A stretch of 64,000 bases of DNA. It comes from Streptomyces aureoverticillatus (GTDB lineage Bacteria; Actinomycetota; Actinomycetes; Streptomycetales; Streptomycetaceae). The translations under genes were made by a program, and so were the position numbers. The stretch covers positions 1-64,000 of the forward strand of contig NZ_BMSY01000008.1 in assembly GCF_014649395.1 (NCBI RefSeq). The letters are read 5' to 3'. The stretch's first letter is position 1; each line of letters opens with the position of its first letter. Below the pieces are notes generated by a model that worked only from the letters and a program-made list of their open reading frames with translations, had not been told where the DNA came from and searched no databases. Below, piece by piece: positions 57,643-64,000 of the stretch.

Positions 57643-58497
57643 ATGCCTCTCGCGACAGCCTCGCACGCAAACGGTCCCCGCGCTGCGATTCCGCACACTG
57701 AATCTTGGGCTCCGGCGGGTCTCGGACTCGTCTCAACTGCCCCTGTCATAACGGCTGTTGACAGCGGCGACGAGACCGGGACCCGGGCCCGGAGCCGGAC
57801 GCCGTCAGCGCTTGGCGACGAACACGTGCGACGCGACGTCCGCGGAGAGCTCGGCGGCCTCGCCGCTGCTGCCCACGAGCACGCCCCCGGCGGACTCCGT
57901 GACGCTCACGACCGAGCCGGGCTGCACGCCCGCGCGCCGGAGCGTGTACATCAGCTGGGCGTCCGTCTGGATCGGCTCGCCGATGCGGCGCACCACGACC
58001 GTCTTGCCGTCCGTGCCCGGGTCGAGGTCGATCAGGGAGACCATGCCCTCGTCCAGGAACGGGTCGGCGCCGTCCTTCTCGCCGAGCTCTTCCAGGCCCG
58101 GGATGGGGTTGCCGTACGGCGACTCGGTGGGGTGGCGCAGGAGCTCCAGGACGCGGCGCTCCACCGCCTCGCTCATCACGTGCTCCCAGCGGCAGGCCTC
58201 GGCGTGCACCTGCTCCCACTCCAGGCCGATCACGTCGACCAGCAGGCACTCGGCGAGGCGGTGCTTGCGCATCACGCGGGTGGCGAGGCGGCGGCCCTCC
58301 TCGGTCAGTTCCAGATGCCGGTCGCTGGCGACGGCCACCAGGCCGTCACGCTCCATCCGCGCCACCGTCTGGCTCACCGTCGGACCGCTCTGGTCGAGCC
58401 GCTCGGCGATCCTGGCGCGCATGGGGACGACACCCTCCTCCTCCAGCTCGAGGATGGTGCGCAAATACATCTCAGTGGTGTCAATAAGCCCCGACAT
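57643..58497 (+). other. Long open frame antisense to the iron repressor (Adm-like)
   Basis: The plus strand is open in one frame across the entire repressor gene, from at least ATG 57643 (MPLATASHANGPRAAIP) and on, without a stop, into the SIS-domain gene at 58687. In S. coelicolor an antiparallel gene, adm, overlaps dmdR1 and was reported to be expressed; this frame is the equivalent position. High-GC antisense frames are often open by chance, so the sequence alone does not show that it is translated. Confidence 0.3.
57805..58497 (-). CDS. dmdR1: DtxR-family iron-dependent repressor (DmdR1-like)
   Basis: 230 residues, iron(II)-activated repressor that controls siderophore and iron-uptake genes. 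N-terminal winged HTH (MSGLIDTTEMYLRTILELEEEGVVPMRARIAERLDQSGPTVSQTVARMERDGLVAVASDRHLELTEEG), metal-binding dimerisation domain (RHRLAECLLVDVIGLEWEQVHAEACRWEHVMSEAVERR, with the Cys/His/Glu ligands), and an SH3-like C-terminal domain (GVQPGSVVSVTESAGGVLVGSSGE). Gene name by resemblance only. The opposite strand has a long open frame. The SIS gene starts 190 bp away, divergent. Confidence 0.88.
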   Translation of the reverse strand: MSGLIDTTEMYLRTILELEEEGVVPMRARIAERLDQSGPTVSQTVARMERDGLVAVASDRHLELTEEGRRLATRVMRKHRLAECLLVDVIGLEWEQVHAEACRWEHVMSEAVERRVLELLRHPTESPYGNPIPGLEELGEKDGADPFLDEGMVSLIDLDPGTDGKTVVVRRIGEPIQTDAQLMYTLRRAGVQPGSVVSVTESAGGVLVGSSGEAAELSADVASHVFVAKR

Positions 58498-58686
58498 GGG
58501 TGCCCCTCAGAATTCGCTCGTGCGCTGGCCCTGCCCTCAATTCTGACGCATACCACTGACAAGCGGGTTGCGCCGGGGAAACAGGCTCTACAGCGGCGGC
58601 CCGAGGCCGTATTGACAGGGTGCTGGTCCAGACCGCACCGTGATCCGCGACACGACGGAACACGGCGGGACGAAGGGGTTTCCCGG

Positions 58687-59475
58687 ATGAGCGTTTCGCG
58701 GATGGGCCAGGGACCGGACGGCGGCGGTGATCCGCTGGCCGTGCGCTACCTCGACGCCGCCATCGACCTGCTGCGACGGGTCCGGGACGAGGAGTCCGAG
58801 GCGATCACGGCCGCCGGCGAGCTGATGGCCGACGCCGTCGCCGCCGACGGCCGCCTCTTCGCCTTCGGCGCGGGCCACTCCTCGCTGGCCGCCCAGGACG
58901 TCGTCTACCGCGCGGGCGGCCTCGCCCTGATGAACCTGCTCTCCGCGCCCGGTGTCGTCGGCGTCGACGTGATGCCCGCGACGCTCGGCTCGGCCCTGGA
59001 GCGTGTCGACGGCCTCGCGGGCGCCGTGCTCGACTCCAGCCCGGTCCGCCCCGGCGACGTCCTGGTGATCATCTCCCTCTCCGGGCGGAATTCGCTGCCC
59101 GTGGAAATGGCCATGAACGCCCGCGCGCTCGGCCTGAAGGTCATCGGCGTGACGTCGGTGGCGTACGCGACCGAGACGAAGCCCCGGCACGCCTCAGGGA
59201 CCTTCCTCAAGGACCACTGCGATCTGGTCCTCGACTCCAAGATCGCCGTGGGGGACGCGGAGCTTGCCCTCGACTCCGTGGACGCGCCGTTCGGGCCCGC
59301 CTCCACGATGGTCGCCAGTGCGCTCATGCAGGCCGTGATGGCCTGCGCTGCGGGTGCGCTCGCCGCGCGGGGGATTCAGCCGCCGTTGCTTCGCTCCGGC
59401 AACGTGGATGGGGGCCATGACTGGAACGGGCGGGTCTTTGCCGAGTACGGCGATCGGATTTTTTACCGGCGCTGA
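58687..59475 (+). CDS. SIS-domain sugar-isomerase-like protein
   Basis: 262 residues, sugar isomerase (SIS) fold. DGRLFAFGAGHSSLAAQDVVYRAGGLALMNLLSAPG and DVLVIISLSGRNSLPVEMAMNARALGLKVIGVTSVAYATE hold the two phosphosugar-binding loops (S-S-L and S-G-R-N). DPLAVRYLDAAIDLLRRVRDEESEAITAAGELMADAVAADG precedes. Similar to proteins that bind or isomerise phosphorylated sugars or mureins; exact substrate unknown. ATG 58687 (or 58702) after gaagggg. ttgaca at 58612 upstream may be a -35. Confidence 0.85.
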   Translation: MSVSRMGQGPDGGGDPLAVRYLDAAIDLLRRVRDEESEAITAAGELMADAVAADGRLFAFGAGHSSLAAQDVVYRAGGLALMNLLSAPGVVGVDVMPATLGSALERVDGLAGAVLDSSPVRPGDVLVIISLSGRNSLPVEMAMNARALGLKVIGVTSVAYATETKPRHASGTFLKDHCDLVLDSKIAVGDAELALDSVDAPFGPASTMVASALMQAVMACAAGALAARGIQPPLLRSGNVDGGHDWNGRVFAEYGDRIFYRR

Positions 59476-59510
59476 GGGCTCCGCTGGTTGGGCGGTGTTC
59501 TACCTGCGGG

Positions 59511-59575
59511 CCGGTGGGGGCTGGGCGCACCCACGCGGCGGAGCCGCATATTCAGCACAGCCCCGCGCCCCTGAA
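59511..59575. repeat. Dispersed repeat overlapping the histidine kinase stop
   Basis: ccggtgggggctgggcgcac, ccacgcggcggagccgcat, then cagccccgcgcccctgaaag; same family as 2201-2260 and 17918-17960. The last codons and the stop of the minus-strand kinase gene (59552) lie inside it. Confidence 0.65.
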
Positions 59576-60832
59576 AGCAACGGGGCTCGGGAAGCGGACC
59601 CGTACCCTCAGGCCGCCTCCCTCCTCGTTGGCCTCCGCCTCCGCCGTTCCGCCGTGTGCTCGCGCTATCGCCGTCACTATCGACAGGCCCAGGCCCGCGC
59701 CCTCGCCTGGGGTGTGGGTGCGTTCGTGCAGGCGGCGGAAGGGCTCGAAGAGGTCGGTGACGGTGTCGGGTGGGATGACGGGGCCGGTGTTGGTGACCGT
59801 GACGGCTTCGGGGGCCGTGGTCACCTGCACGTGGCCGCCGGGGACGTTGTGGCGTACGGCGTTGGCGATCAGGTTGTGCACGAGGTGTTCGAGCAGGACG
59901 CCGTCGCCGTGGACGGTGAGCGGCTCGGCGCGCACCTCGACCGTGACGGCGCGGCGCTCCGCCTCCTCCGCCAGCGCGGCGACCACCTCGCGGGCGGTGA
60001 CGTCCAGGGCCACCGGCTCCTGCCCCGGCGCGTCCGCCGAGCCCTGCTCGGTGGTGGCGAGCAGCAGCAGCCCCTCGATGAGGCGTTCGCTGTCGTCGGC
60101 GACGGAGATGAGCTTGGTGCGGATGCGGGCGACCCGTTCCGGGGCCGGGTCCCCGGCGAGACCGATCTCGGCGGCGGCCCGCTGCACCGCCAGCGGCGTA
60201 CGCAGCTCGTGCGCCGCGTTGGCCGCGAACCGCTGCTGCGCGCCGACGAGCCGCTCGATGCGGTCCAGCATCGCGTCGAAGGTGTCGGCGAGCTGCTTGA
60301 GCTCGCCCGGGGGCGCGTCCAGGGCGATGCGTTCGTGCAGGTTCGAGCCGGACAGGCGGCGCGCGCTGTCGGTGATCACGGCGACGGGGCGAAGCACCCG
60401 CCCGGCCATCCACCAGGCGAGCGCGACGGACAGCACGGCGTACGCGGTCAGGACGAGCACGGAGATGGTGAGCAGCCGGCTGAGCGCGGCCTCACCGGCG
60501 GCGTCGCTGAGCCGCGTCACCGCCTGCGCGGGCACGGAGTCGGCGAGCACCAAGGGCCGCGCGGGCACGGCCGCCGTCTTTCCTTCCGTCGGCAGCGTCG
60601 CCCACGGCGGGCCCAAGGCGTCCCGGTCGATCCTGGTCCCGGGCACGGCCGTGGTGACGGCCGTGCTGATCGACGAGTACAGGCCCTGCTGCACGAGCAG
60701 GTACACCACGCCGGTGAGCAGCGCCCCGGCCAGGACGAGCAGGACGCCGTAGAGGGCGGTGAGCCGGGCCCGCTCGCCCCGAATGCGGCGGGGGCCGGGC
60801 ACGTCGGGAAAGCCGGGGACGCCCGCCCTCAC
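59552..60832 (-). CDS. Two-component sensor histidine kinase
   Basis: 426 residues. First membrane helix ALYGVLLVLAGALLTGVVYLLVQ, an extracellular sensor loop of about 90 residues, second helix LTISVLVLTAYAVLSVALAWWMAG, HAMP (RVLRPVAVITDSARRLSGSNLHERIAL), HisKA with His208 (QQRFAANAAHELRTPLAVQRAA), and HATPase (LVHNLIANAVRHNVPGG ... GAGLGLSIVTAIARAHGG). ATG at 60832 overlaps the stop of the response regulator gene by 4 bp. The C-terminal FRGAGLC is encoded by a dispersed repeat. It probably controls the divergent export genes. Confidence 0.92.
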   Translation of the reverse strand: MRAGVPGFPDVPGPRRIRGERARLTALYGVLLVLAGALLTGVVYLLVQQGLYSSISTAVTTAVPGTRIDRDALGPPWATLPTEGKTAAVPARPLVLADSVPAQAVTRLSDAAGEAALSRLLTISVLVLTAYAVLSVALAWWMAGRVLRPVAVITDSARRLSGSNLHERIALDAPPGELKQLADTFDAMLDRIERLVGAQQRFAANAAHELRTPLAVQRAAAEIGLAGDPAPERVARIRTKLISVADDSERLIEGLLLLATTEQGSADAPGQEPVALDVTAREVVAALAEEAERRAVTVEVRAEPLTVHGDGVLLEHLVHNLIANAVRHNVPGGHVQVTTAPEAVTVTNTGPVIPPDTVTDLFEPFRRLHERTHTPGEGAGLGLSIVTAIARAHGGTAEAEANEEGGGLRVRVRFPSPVAFRGAGLC

Positions 60833-61497
60833 AGCGACCGTCCCGATATCCGGTAGCCCGCCCCCGGCACCGTCTCCACCACCCCGGGCTCCCCGAGCTT
60901 CGCGCGGAGCTTGGAGAGGGTGACGCGGACGGCGTTGGTGCGGTAGCTGGTGTCCTCCTCCCAGACCTGTTCAATCAGGTCCTCGCCGCTGACGACCGCG
61001 CCGTCCGCGCGCAGCAGCGCCTCCAGGACGGCGAACTCCTTGCGGGACAGCGACAGGTACCGGCCGTCGCGGCTGGCCTGACGCCGCGCGGTGTCCAGGA
61101 CCACGCCGGCCCGCTCGATGACCGGCGGCAGCGCGGGCCGGGCGCGCCGCCCGAGGGCGAGGACGCGGGCGAGCAGCTCGTCGTACGCGAACGGCTTGGT
61201 CAGGTAGTCGTCGGCGCCGAGACCGAGGCCCGCGACCCGCTCGCGCACCGTGCCCGCCGCCGTGAGCATCAGGACGCGGGTGAGCAGGCGCTGCCGTACG
61301 ACACGGCGGCACACCTCGTCGCCGTGCACGCCCGGCAGGTCCCGGTCGAGCACCAGCACGTCGTACTCGCCGAGCTGGAGCTTGCGCAGCGCGGTCAGGC
61401 CGTCCGCCGCCACGTCGACCGCGAGCGCGTCGCGGCGCAGCCCGTCGGCGATCATCTCGGCCAGGAATTCCTCGTCCTCCACCAGCAGTACGCGCAT
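60829..61497 (-). CDS. Two-component response regulator, OmpR/PhoB family
   Basis: 222 residues. Receiver with acidic pocket Glu7-Asp8, phosphoacceptor Asp51 (VLVLDRDLPG), Thr in MLTAAG and Lys in YLTKPFAYDELLARV. C-terminal winged helix (LSRKEFAVLEALLRADGAVVSGEDLIEQVWEEDTSYRTNAVRVTLSKLRAKLG). Co-transcribed with the kinase. Divergent from the exporter genes, separated by 133 bp that would contain both promoters. Confidence 0.93.
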   Translation of the reverse strand: MRVLLVEDEEFLAEMIADGLRRDALAVDVAADGLTALRKLQLGEYDVLVLDRDLPGVHGDEVCRRVVRQRLLTRVLMLTAAGTVRERVAGLGLGADDYLTKPFAYDELLARVLALGRRARPALPPVIERAGVVLDTARRQASRDGRYLSLSRKEFAVLEALLRADGAVVSGEDLIEQVWEEDTSYRTNAVRVTLSKLRAKLGEPGVVETVPGAGYRISGRSL

Positions 61498-61630
61498 GCC
61501 GCCCTGTGTATCCGAGAGTCACCTTTCGCCGGTGTAAGGCTTTGCTGTGAGAGAGACGAAACCCCGCTTTCCCTGAACGTGTGCCGCAGCGGCCGCGACC
61601 AGTACCGGCCACCGGACACCAGGGGAAGCC

Positions 61631-62140
61631 ATGACACGTACGCGCACCCGTACTCGTAGCCGCTCGGCGGGGCTCGCCGCCGCGGCCGCCGCCCTCGCGC
61701 TCCTCGCGACCGCCTGCTCCGGCGGGGACGGCGGGGGCGACGGCGGCGGCAAGAAGGACACCGGCTCCAAGGAGAACGCCGCCGACAAGGCCTTCAAGGA
61801 GCGCGAGTGCCTGCGCAAGCACGGCCTGAAGGTGGCCGAGCCGAAGTCGGGCGAGGACGACACCACCGGCATCACGATCGGCGGCGACCTCAGCAAGGAG
61901 AAGATGCAGAAGGCCCTCAAGGAGTGCACCGGCAACGGGCCCGGATCGGCGGGCGGCGGGATCTCGCAGGCCGACAAGGACAAGATGCTCAAGTACGCGC
62001 AGTGCATGCGCAAGAACGGCTACAACATGCCCGACCCGAAGTTCGAGGACGGCATGGCGCGCGCGATGCCCGCCCCCAAGGGCGCCGAGATGAAGAAGAT
62101 GGAGAAGGCGGCCAAGGCGTGCAAGGGCATCGTCGGATGA
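61631..62140 (+). CDS. Secreted lipoprotein with two related Cys motifs
   Basis: 169 residues. Arg-rich N-terminus (TRTRTRTRSRS), hydrophobic stretch and lipobox LATAC near residue 29, then Gly/Lys-rich linker. The mature part has two similar segments, ECLRKHGLKVAEPK and QCMRKNGYNMPDPKFEDG, with further cysteines (KECTGN, KACKG), suggesting two paired domains. Not a family I can name. It precedes the adaptor gene with a 4-bp overlap (ATGA), so it is part of the exporter. Confidence 0.75.
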   Translation: MTRTRTRTRSRSAGLAAAAAALALLATACSGGDGGGDGGGKKDTGSKENAADKAFKERECLRKHGLKVAEPKSGEDDTTGITIGGDLSKEKMQKALKECTGNGPGSAGGGISQADKDKMLKYAQCMRKNGYNMPDPKFEDGMARAMPAPKGAEMKKMEKAAKACKGIVG

Positions 62141-63204
62141 GGCGGCGCACGGCAGTCGTCTCGACGGTCGTCGCGCTGCTCGCGGTCACCGGCGCCGGTG
62201 TCGCCGTCACCGGGCTCACGGCGTCCGGCGACGACGGCGGACGGTCGCGCGGCGCCGACCTGCCGCCCGCCACCGCGTCCGTCGAGCGCGGCGACCTCAG
62301 CAGCGGCACCCAGGTCGACGGCACCCTCGGCTACGCCAAGGAACGCAAGGTCAACGCGGGCGGCGCGGGCATCCTCACCTGGTCGCCGGGCGCGGGCGAC
62401 ACGGTGCGGCGGGACGGGCGGCTGTACGAGGTCAACGGCACGTCCGTGCGCCTGATGTACGGCACCCAGCCCATGTACCGCACCCTGAAGACGGGCTCCG
62501 AGGGCGAGGACGTACGGCAGTTGGAGCGGAACCTCCAGGCGCTCGGGTACGCGGCCGGGCTCGCCGTCGACGACACGTACACGGCCGGTACGGCGGCCGC
62601 CGTCAAGCGCTGGCAGAAGGCGCACGACCGGCGGCAGACGGGCCGGGTCGGGCCCGGTGACGTCGCCTTCGCGCCGTCGTCGGTGCGGGTGAAGTCGGCG
62701 GACACGGCGGTCGGCGACCAGGTGTCGCCCGGCAGGCCGGTGCTCACGACGACCGCGTCCGAGCGGGTCGTACGTTTCCGACTGGAGGTGTCCGAGGCCA
62801 AGTCGGCGAAGGTCGGCACGAAGGTCGAGGTGGCGCTGCCGGACGGCTCGTCGGCGTCCGGGAGGGTCGCCTCGGTCGGCCGGACCGCGAAGCCCGGCGA
62901 CGACCCGGCCGACAAGACCCCGAAGATCCCGGTCACGGTGACCTTCGACGACCCGTCCGACGTGGGCGGCTTCGACCAGTCCCCGGTCACCCTGAACCTC
63001 ACCGGCGAGACCCGCGAGGACGTCCTGTCGGTGCCGGTCAACGCGCTGCTCGCGCTGCCCGGCGGCGGCTACGGCGTGCAGGTCGTCGCGGACGGCCGGG
63101 CACGGCAGGTGAAGGTGCGGCTCGGCATGTTCGGCTCGGGCCGGGTGGAGGTCAGCGGGCCGGGGCTGCGGGCGGGGACGAAGGTCGGGGTGCCGAAGAT
63201 ATGA
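62137..63204 (+). CDS. Peptidoglycan-binding/HlyD-like adaptor protein
   Basis: 355 residues. N-terminal signal-anchor (RRRTAVVSTVVALLAVTGAGVAVTG). Barrel/hairpin segments typical of efflux adaptors (TQVDGTLGYAKERKVNAGGAGILTWSPGAGDTVRRDGRLYEVNG) with a PG_binding_1 motif inserted (KTGSEGEDVRQLERNLQALGYAAGLAVDDTYTAGTAAAVKRWQKAH), then the membrane-proximal domain (VLSVPVNALLALPGGGYGVQVVADGRARQVKVRLGMFGSGRVEVSG). It is likely the periplasm-like-space linker of the ABC exporter encoded next. Overlaps by 4 bp on both sides. Confidence 0.85.
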   Translation: MRRRTAVVSTVVALLAVTGAGVAVTGLTASGDDGGRSRGADLPPATASVERGDLSSGTQVDGTLGYAKERKVNAGGAGILTWSPGAGDTVRRDGRLYEVNGTSVRLMYGTQPMYRTLKTGSEGEDVRQLERNLQALGYAAGLAVDDTYTAGTAAAVKRWQKAHDRRQTGRVGPGDVAFAPSSVRVKSADTAVGDQVSPGRPVLTTTASERVVRFRLEVSEAKSAKVGTKVEVALPDGSSASGRVASVGRTAKPGDDPADKTPKIPVTVTFDDPSDVGGFDQSPVTLNLTGETREDVLSVPVNALLALPGGGYGVQVVADGRARQVKVRLGMFGSGRVEVSGPGLRAGTKVGVPKI

Positions 63205-63980
63205 GCACGCAGCAGCCCGGAGCGGCCACGGGCCCCGGCGCCGACGTCCTGGCCCGCCCGGGGACCGGCCCCCGCCCCGTCGTCCGCCTCGCCGGTGTCA
63301 CCAAGGAGTACCCGGGCGGTGTCGCCGCGCTGCGCGGTGTCGATCTGGACGTCGGCGAGGGTGAACTCCTCGCCATCGTCGGCCCGTCCGGTTCGGGGAA
63401 GTCCACGCTCCTGCACATCGTCGGCACCCTCGACCGGCCCACGGCGGGCACGGTGGAGATCGCCGGGCACGACGTGGCGACGCTGTCCGACCGGAGCCTG
63501 TCCGCGCTGCGGGCCCGGCGCATCGGCTTCGTCTTCCAGGCCTTCCACCTCGTCCCGGGCGTCAGCGCCCGCGACAACGTGGCCGAGGGCCTGCTCTACT
63601 CCGGGCTGCCGCGCGCCGTGCGCCGGGCCCGCGCCGCCGAGGCCCTGGACCGGGTCGGCCTCGCCGACCGCATGCGGCACCGGCCGCACGAGCTGTCCGG
63701 CGGCCAGAAGCAGCGCGTGGCCATCGCCCGCGCGGTCGTCGGCGAACCGGACCTGCTGCTCGCCGACGAACCCACCGGAGCACTCGACTCCGCCTCCGGT
63801 GAGGCGGTCCTCGCACTCCTCCACGACCTCAACTCCGAGGGCGCGACGATCGCCGTCATCACGCACGACGCGCAGATAGCGGAACGGCTGCCGCGGCAGG
63901 TGCGGATCCGGGACGGGCGCGTGGTCGAGGACGCGCGGGCGGTCGGCGACGTACGAACGCGGGGAGCGGTGGCGCGATGA
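63201..63980 (+). CDS. MacB/LolD-type ABC transporter ATP-binding protein
   Basis: 259 residues. Walker A GPSGSGKSTLL, signature LSGGQKQRVAIARAV, Walker B LLLADEPTGALDSASGE, H-loop VITHD. Matches the MacB/LolD/FtsE-like group that pairs with a FtsX-type permease. ATGA overlaps on both ends of the gene. Confidence 0.92.
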   Translation: MSTQQPGAATGPGADVLARPGTGPRPVVRLAGVTKEYPGGVAALRGVDLDVGEGELLAIVGPSGSGKSTLLHIVGTLDRPTAGTVEIAGHDVATLSDRSLSALRARRIGFVFQAFHLVPGVSARDNVAEGLLYSGLPRAVRRARAAEALDRVGLADRMRHRPHELSGGQKQRVAIARAVVGEPDLLLADEPTGALDSASGEAVLALLHDLNSEGATIAVITHDAQIAERLPRQVRIRDGRVVEDARAVGDVRTRGAVAR

Positions 63981-64000
63981 CCGGTATCCGTAACCACGGT
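63977..64000 (+). CDS. ABC transporter permease, start only (partial)
   Basis: ATG at 63977 overlaps the ATPase stop (ATGA), then MTGIRNHG before the window ends. Position after a MacB-type ATPase and adaptor implies a FtsX-like permease; the eight visible residues give no proof. Confidence 0.5.

Noticed and set aside
58498..58686. Iron box for the DtxR-type repressor
   Set aside because: No ttaggttagg-type palindrome could be found by eye in this region.

Overview
The window is a piece of a Streptomyces (or very close actinomycete) chromosome. The evidence is the very high GC with strong G/C third-position bias, many GTG and TTG starts, the futalosine menaquinone genes mqnB/mqnD, typical actinobacterial families (DUF2771, DUF3027, DUF2530, DUF397 with WhiJ-type XRE, TIGR03084, DtxR/DmdR-type repressor) and several copies of short palindromic repeats of the kind scattered through Streptomyces genomes. 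I see no rRNA, tRNA, CRISPR array, transposase, integrase or phage gene. This looks like chromosomal core to sub-core DNA with small accessory islands.

Layout. 1-3.8 kb (minus strand): mqnD, mqnB, a DUF2771 lipoprotein and an MFS exporter. 4.2-9.1 kb (plus): a DUF3027 protein, an array of inverted and direct 94-bp repeats, and a 1085-residue GHKL (sacsin/Hsp90-like) ATPase. 9.3-11.1 kb: two tandem secreted DUF5707-like proteins. 11.1-20.9 kb: CtpE-like P-type ATPase, DUF2530, AzgA-type purine permease, a ribbon-helix-helix protein, MarR plus MFS exporter, GNAT, 2H RNA phosphodiesterase, a 29-residue membrane peptide, aldo/keto reductase and a Uma2-family protein. 21.0-29.4 kb: an accessory-looking block with three FG-GAP beta-propeller proteins, a DUF418 membrane protein, a WhiJ-like XRE/DUF397 pair and a gene remnant. 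29.5-37.6 kb: AraC/MBL pair, cyclophilin, SGNH hydrolase, an anchored propeller-like protein, small hypothetical proteins, and a TetR-controlled DrrAB-type drug ABC exporter. 37.7-43.7 kb: serC, DinB protein, a 957-residue FAD/Fe-S dehydrogenase and an EamA exporter.

43.9-53.6 kb: an ArsR-SRPBCC regulator, then a tight seven-gene operon (TIGR03084, AtuA, acyl-CoA carboxylase beta and alpha, acyl-CoA dehydrogenase, enoyl-CoA hydratase, TetR) joined mostly by 4-bp stop/start overlaps. It is probably an acyl-CoA or terpenoid-acid catabolic unit controlled by its own TetR. 53.8-64 kb: a second citrate synthase divergent from pdxH, an alpha/beta hydrolase, a DmdR1-type iron repressor with a long open antisense frame, a SIS-domain protein, a two-component system (minus), and a divergent lipoprotein / adaptor / ABC ATPase / permease exporter cut by the window end.

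The most interesting structures are: the 94-bp repeat array with opposed halves (5142-5690); dispersed repeats that have become coding sequence (inside mqnD, and the last residues of the histidine kinase); a 206-bp two-copy inverted repeat between convergent genes; the open frame antisense to the iron repressor; a terminator-like hairpin inside the 3' end of a small ORF; and a run of hairpins at 57344-57463 that could be a small RNA or leader.
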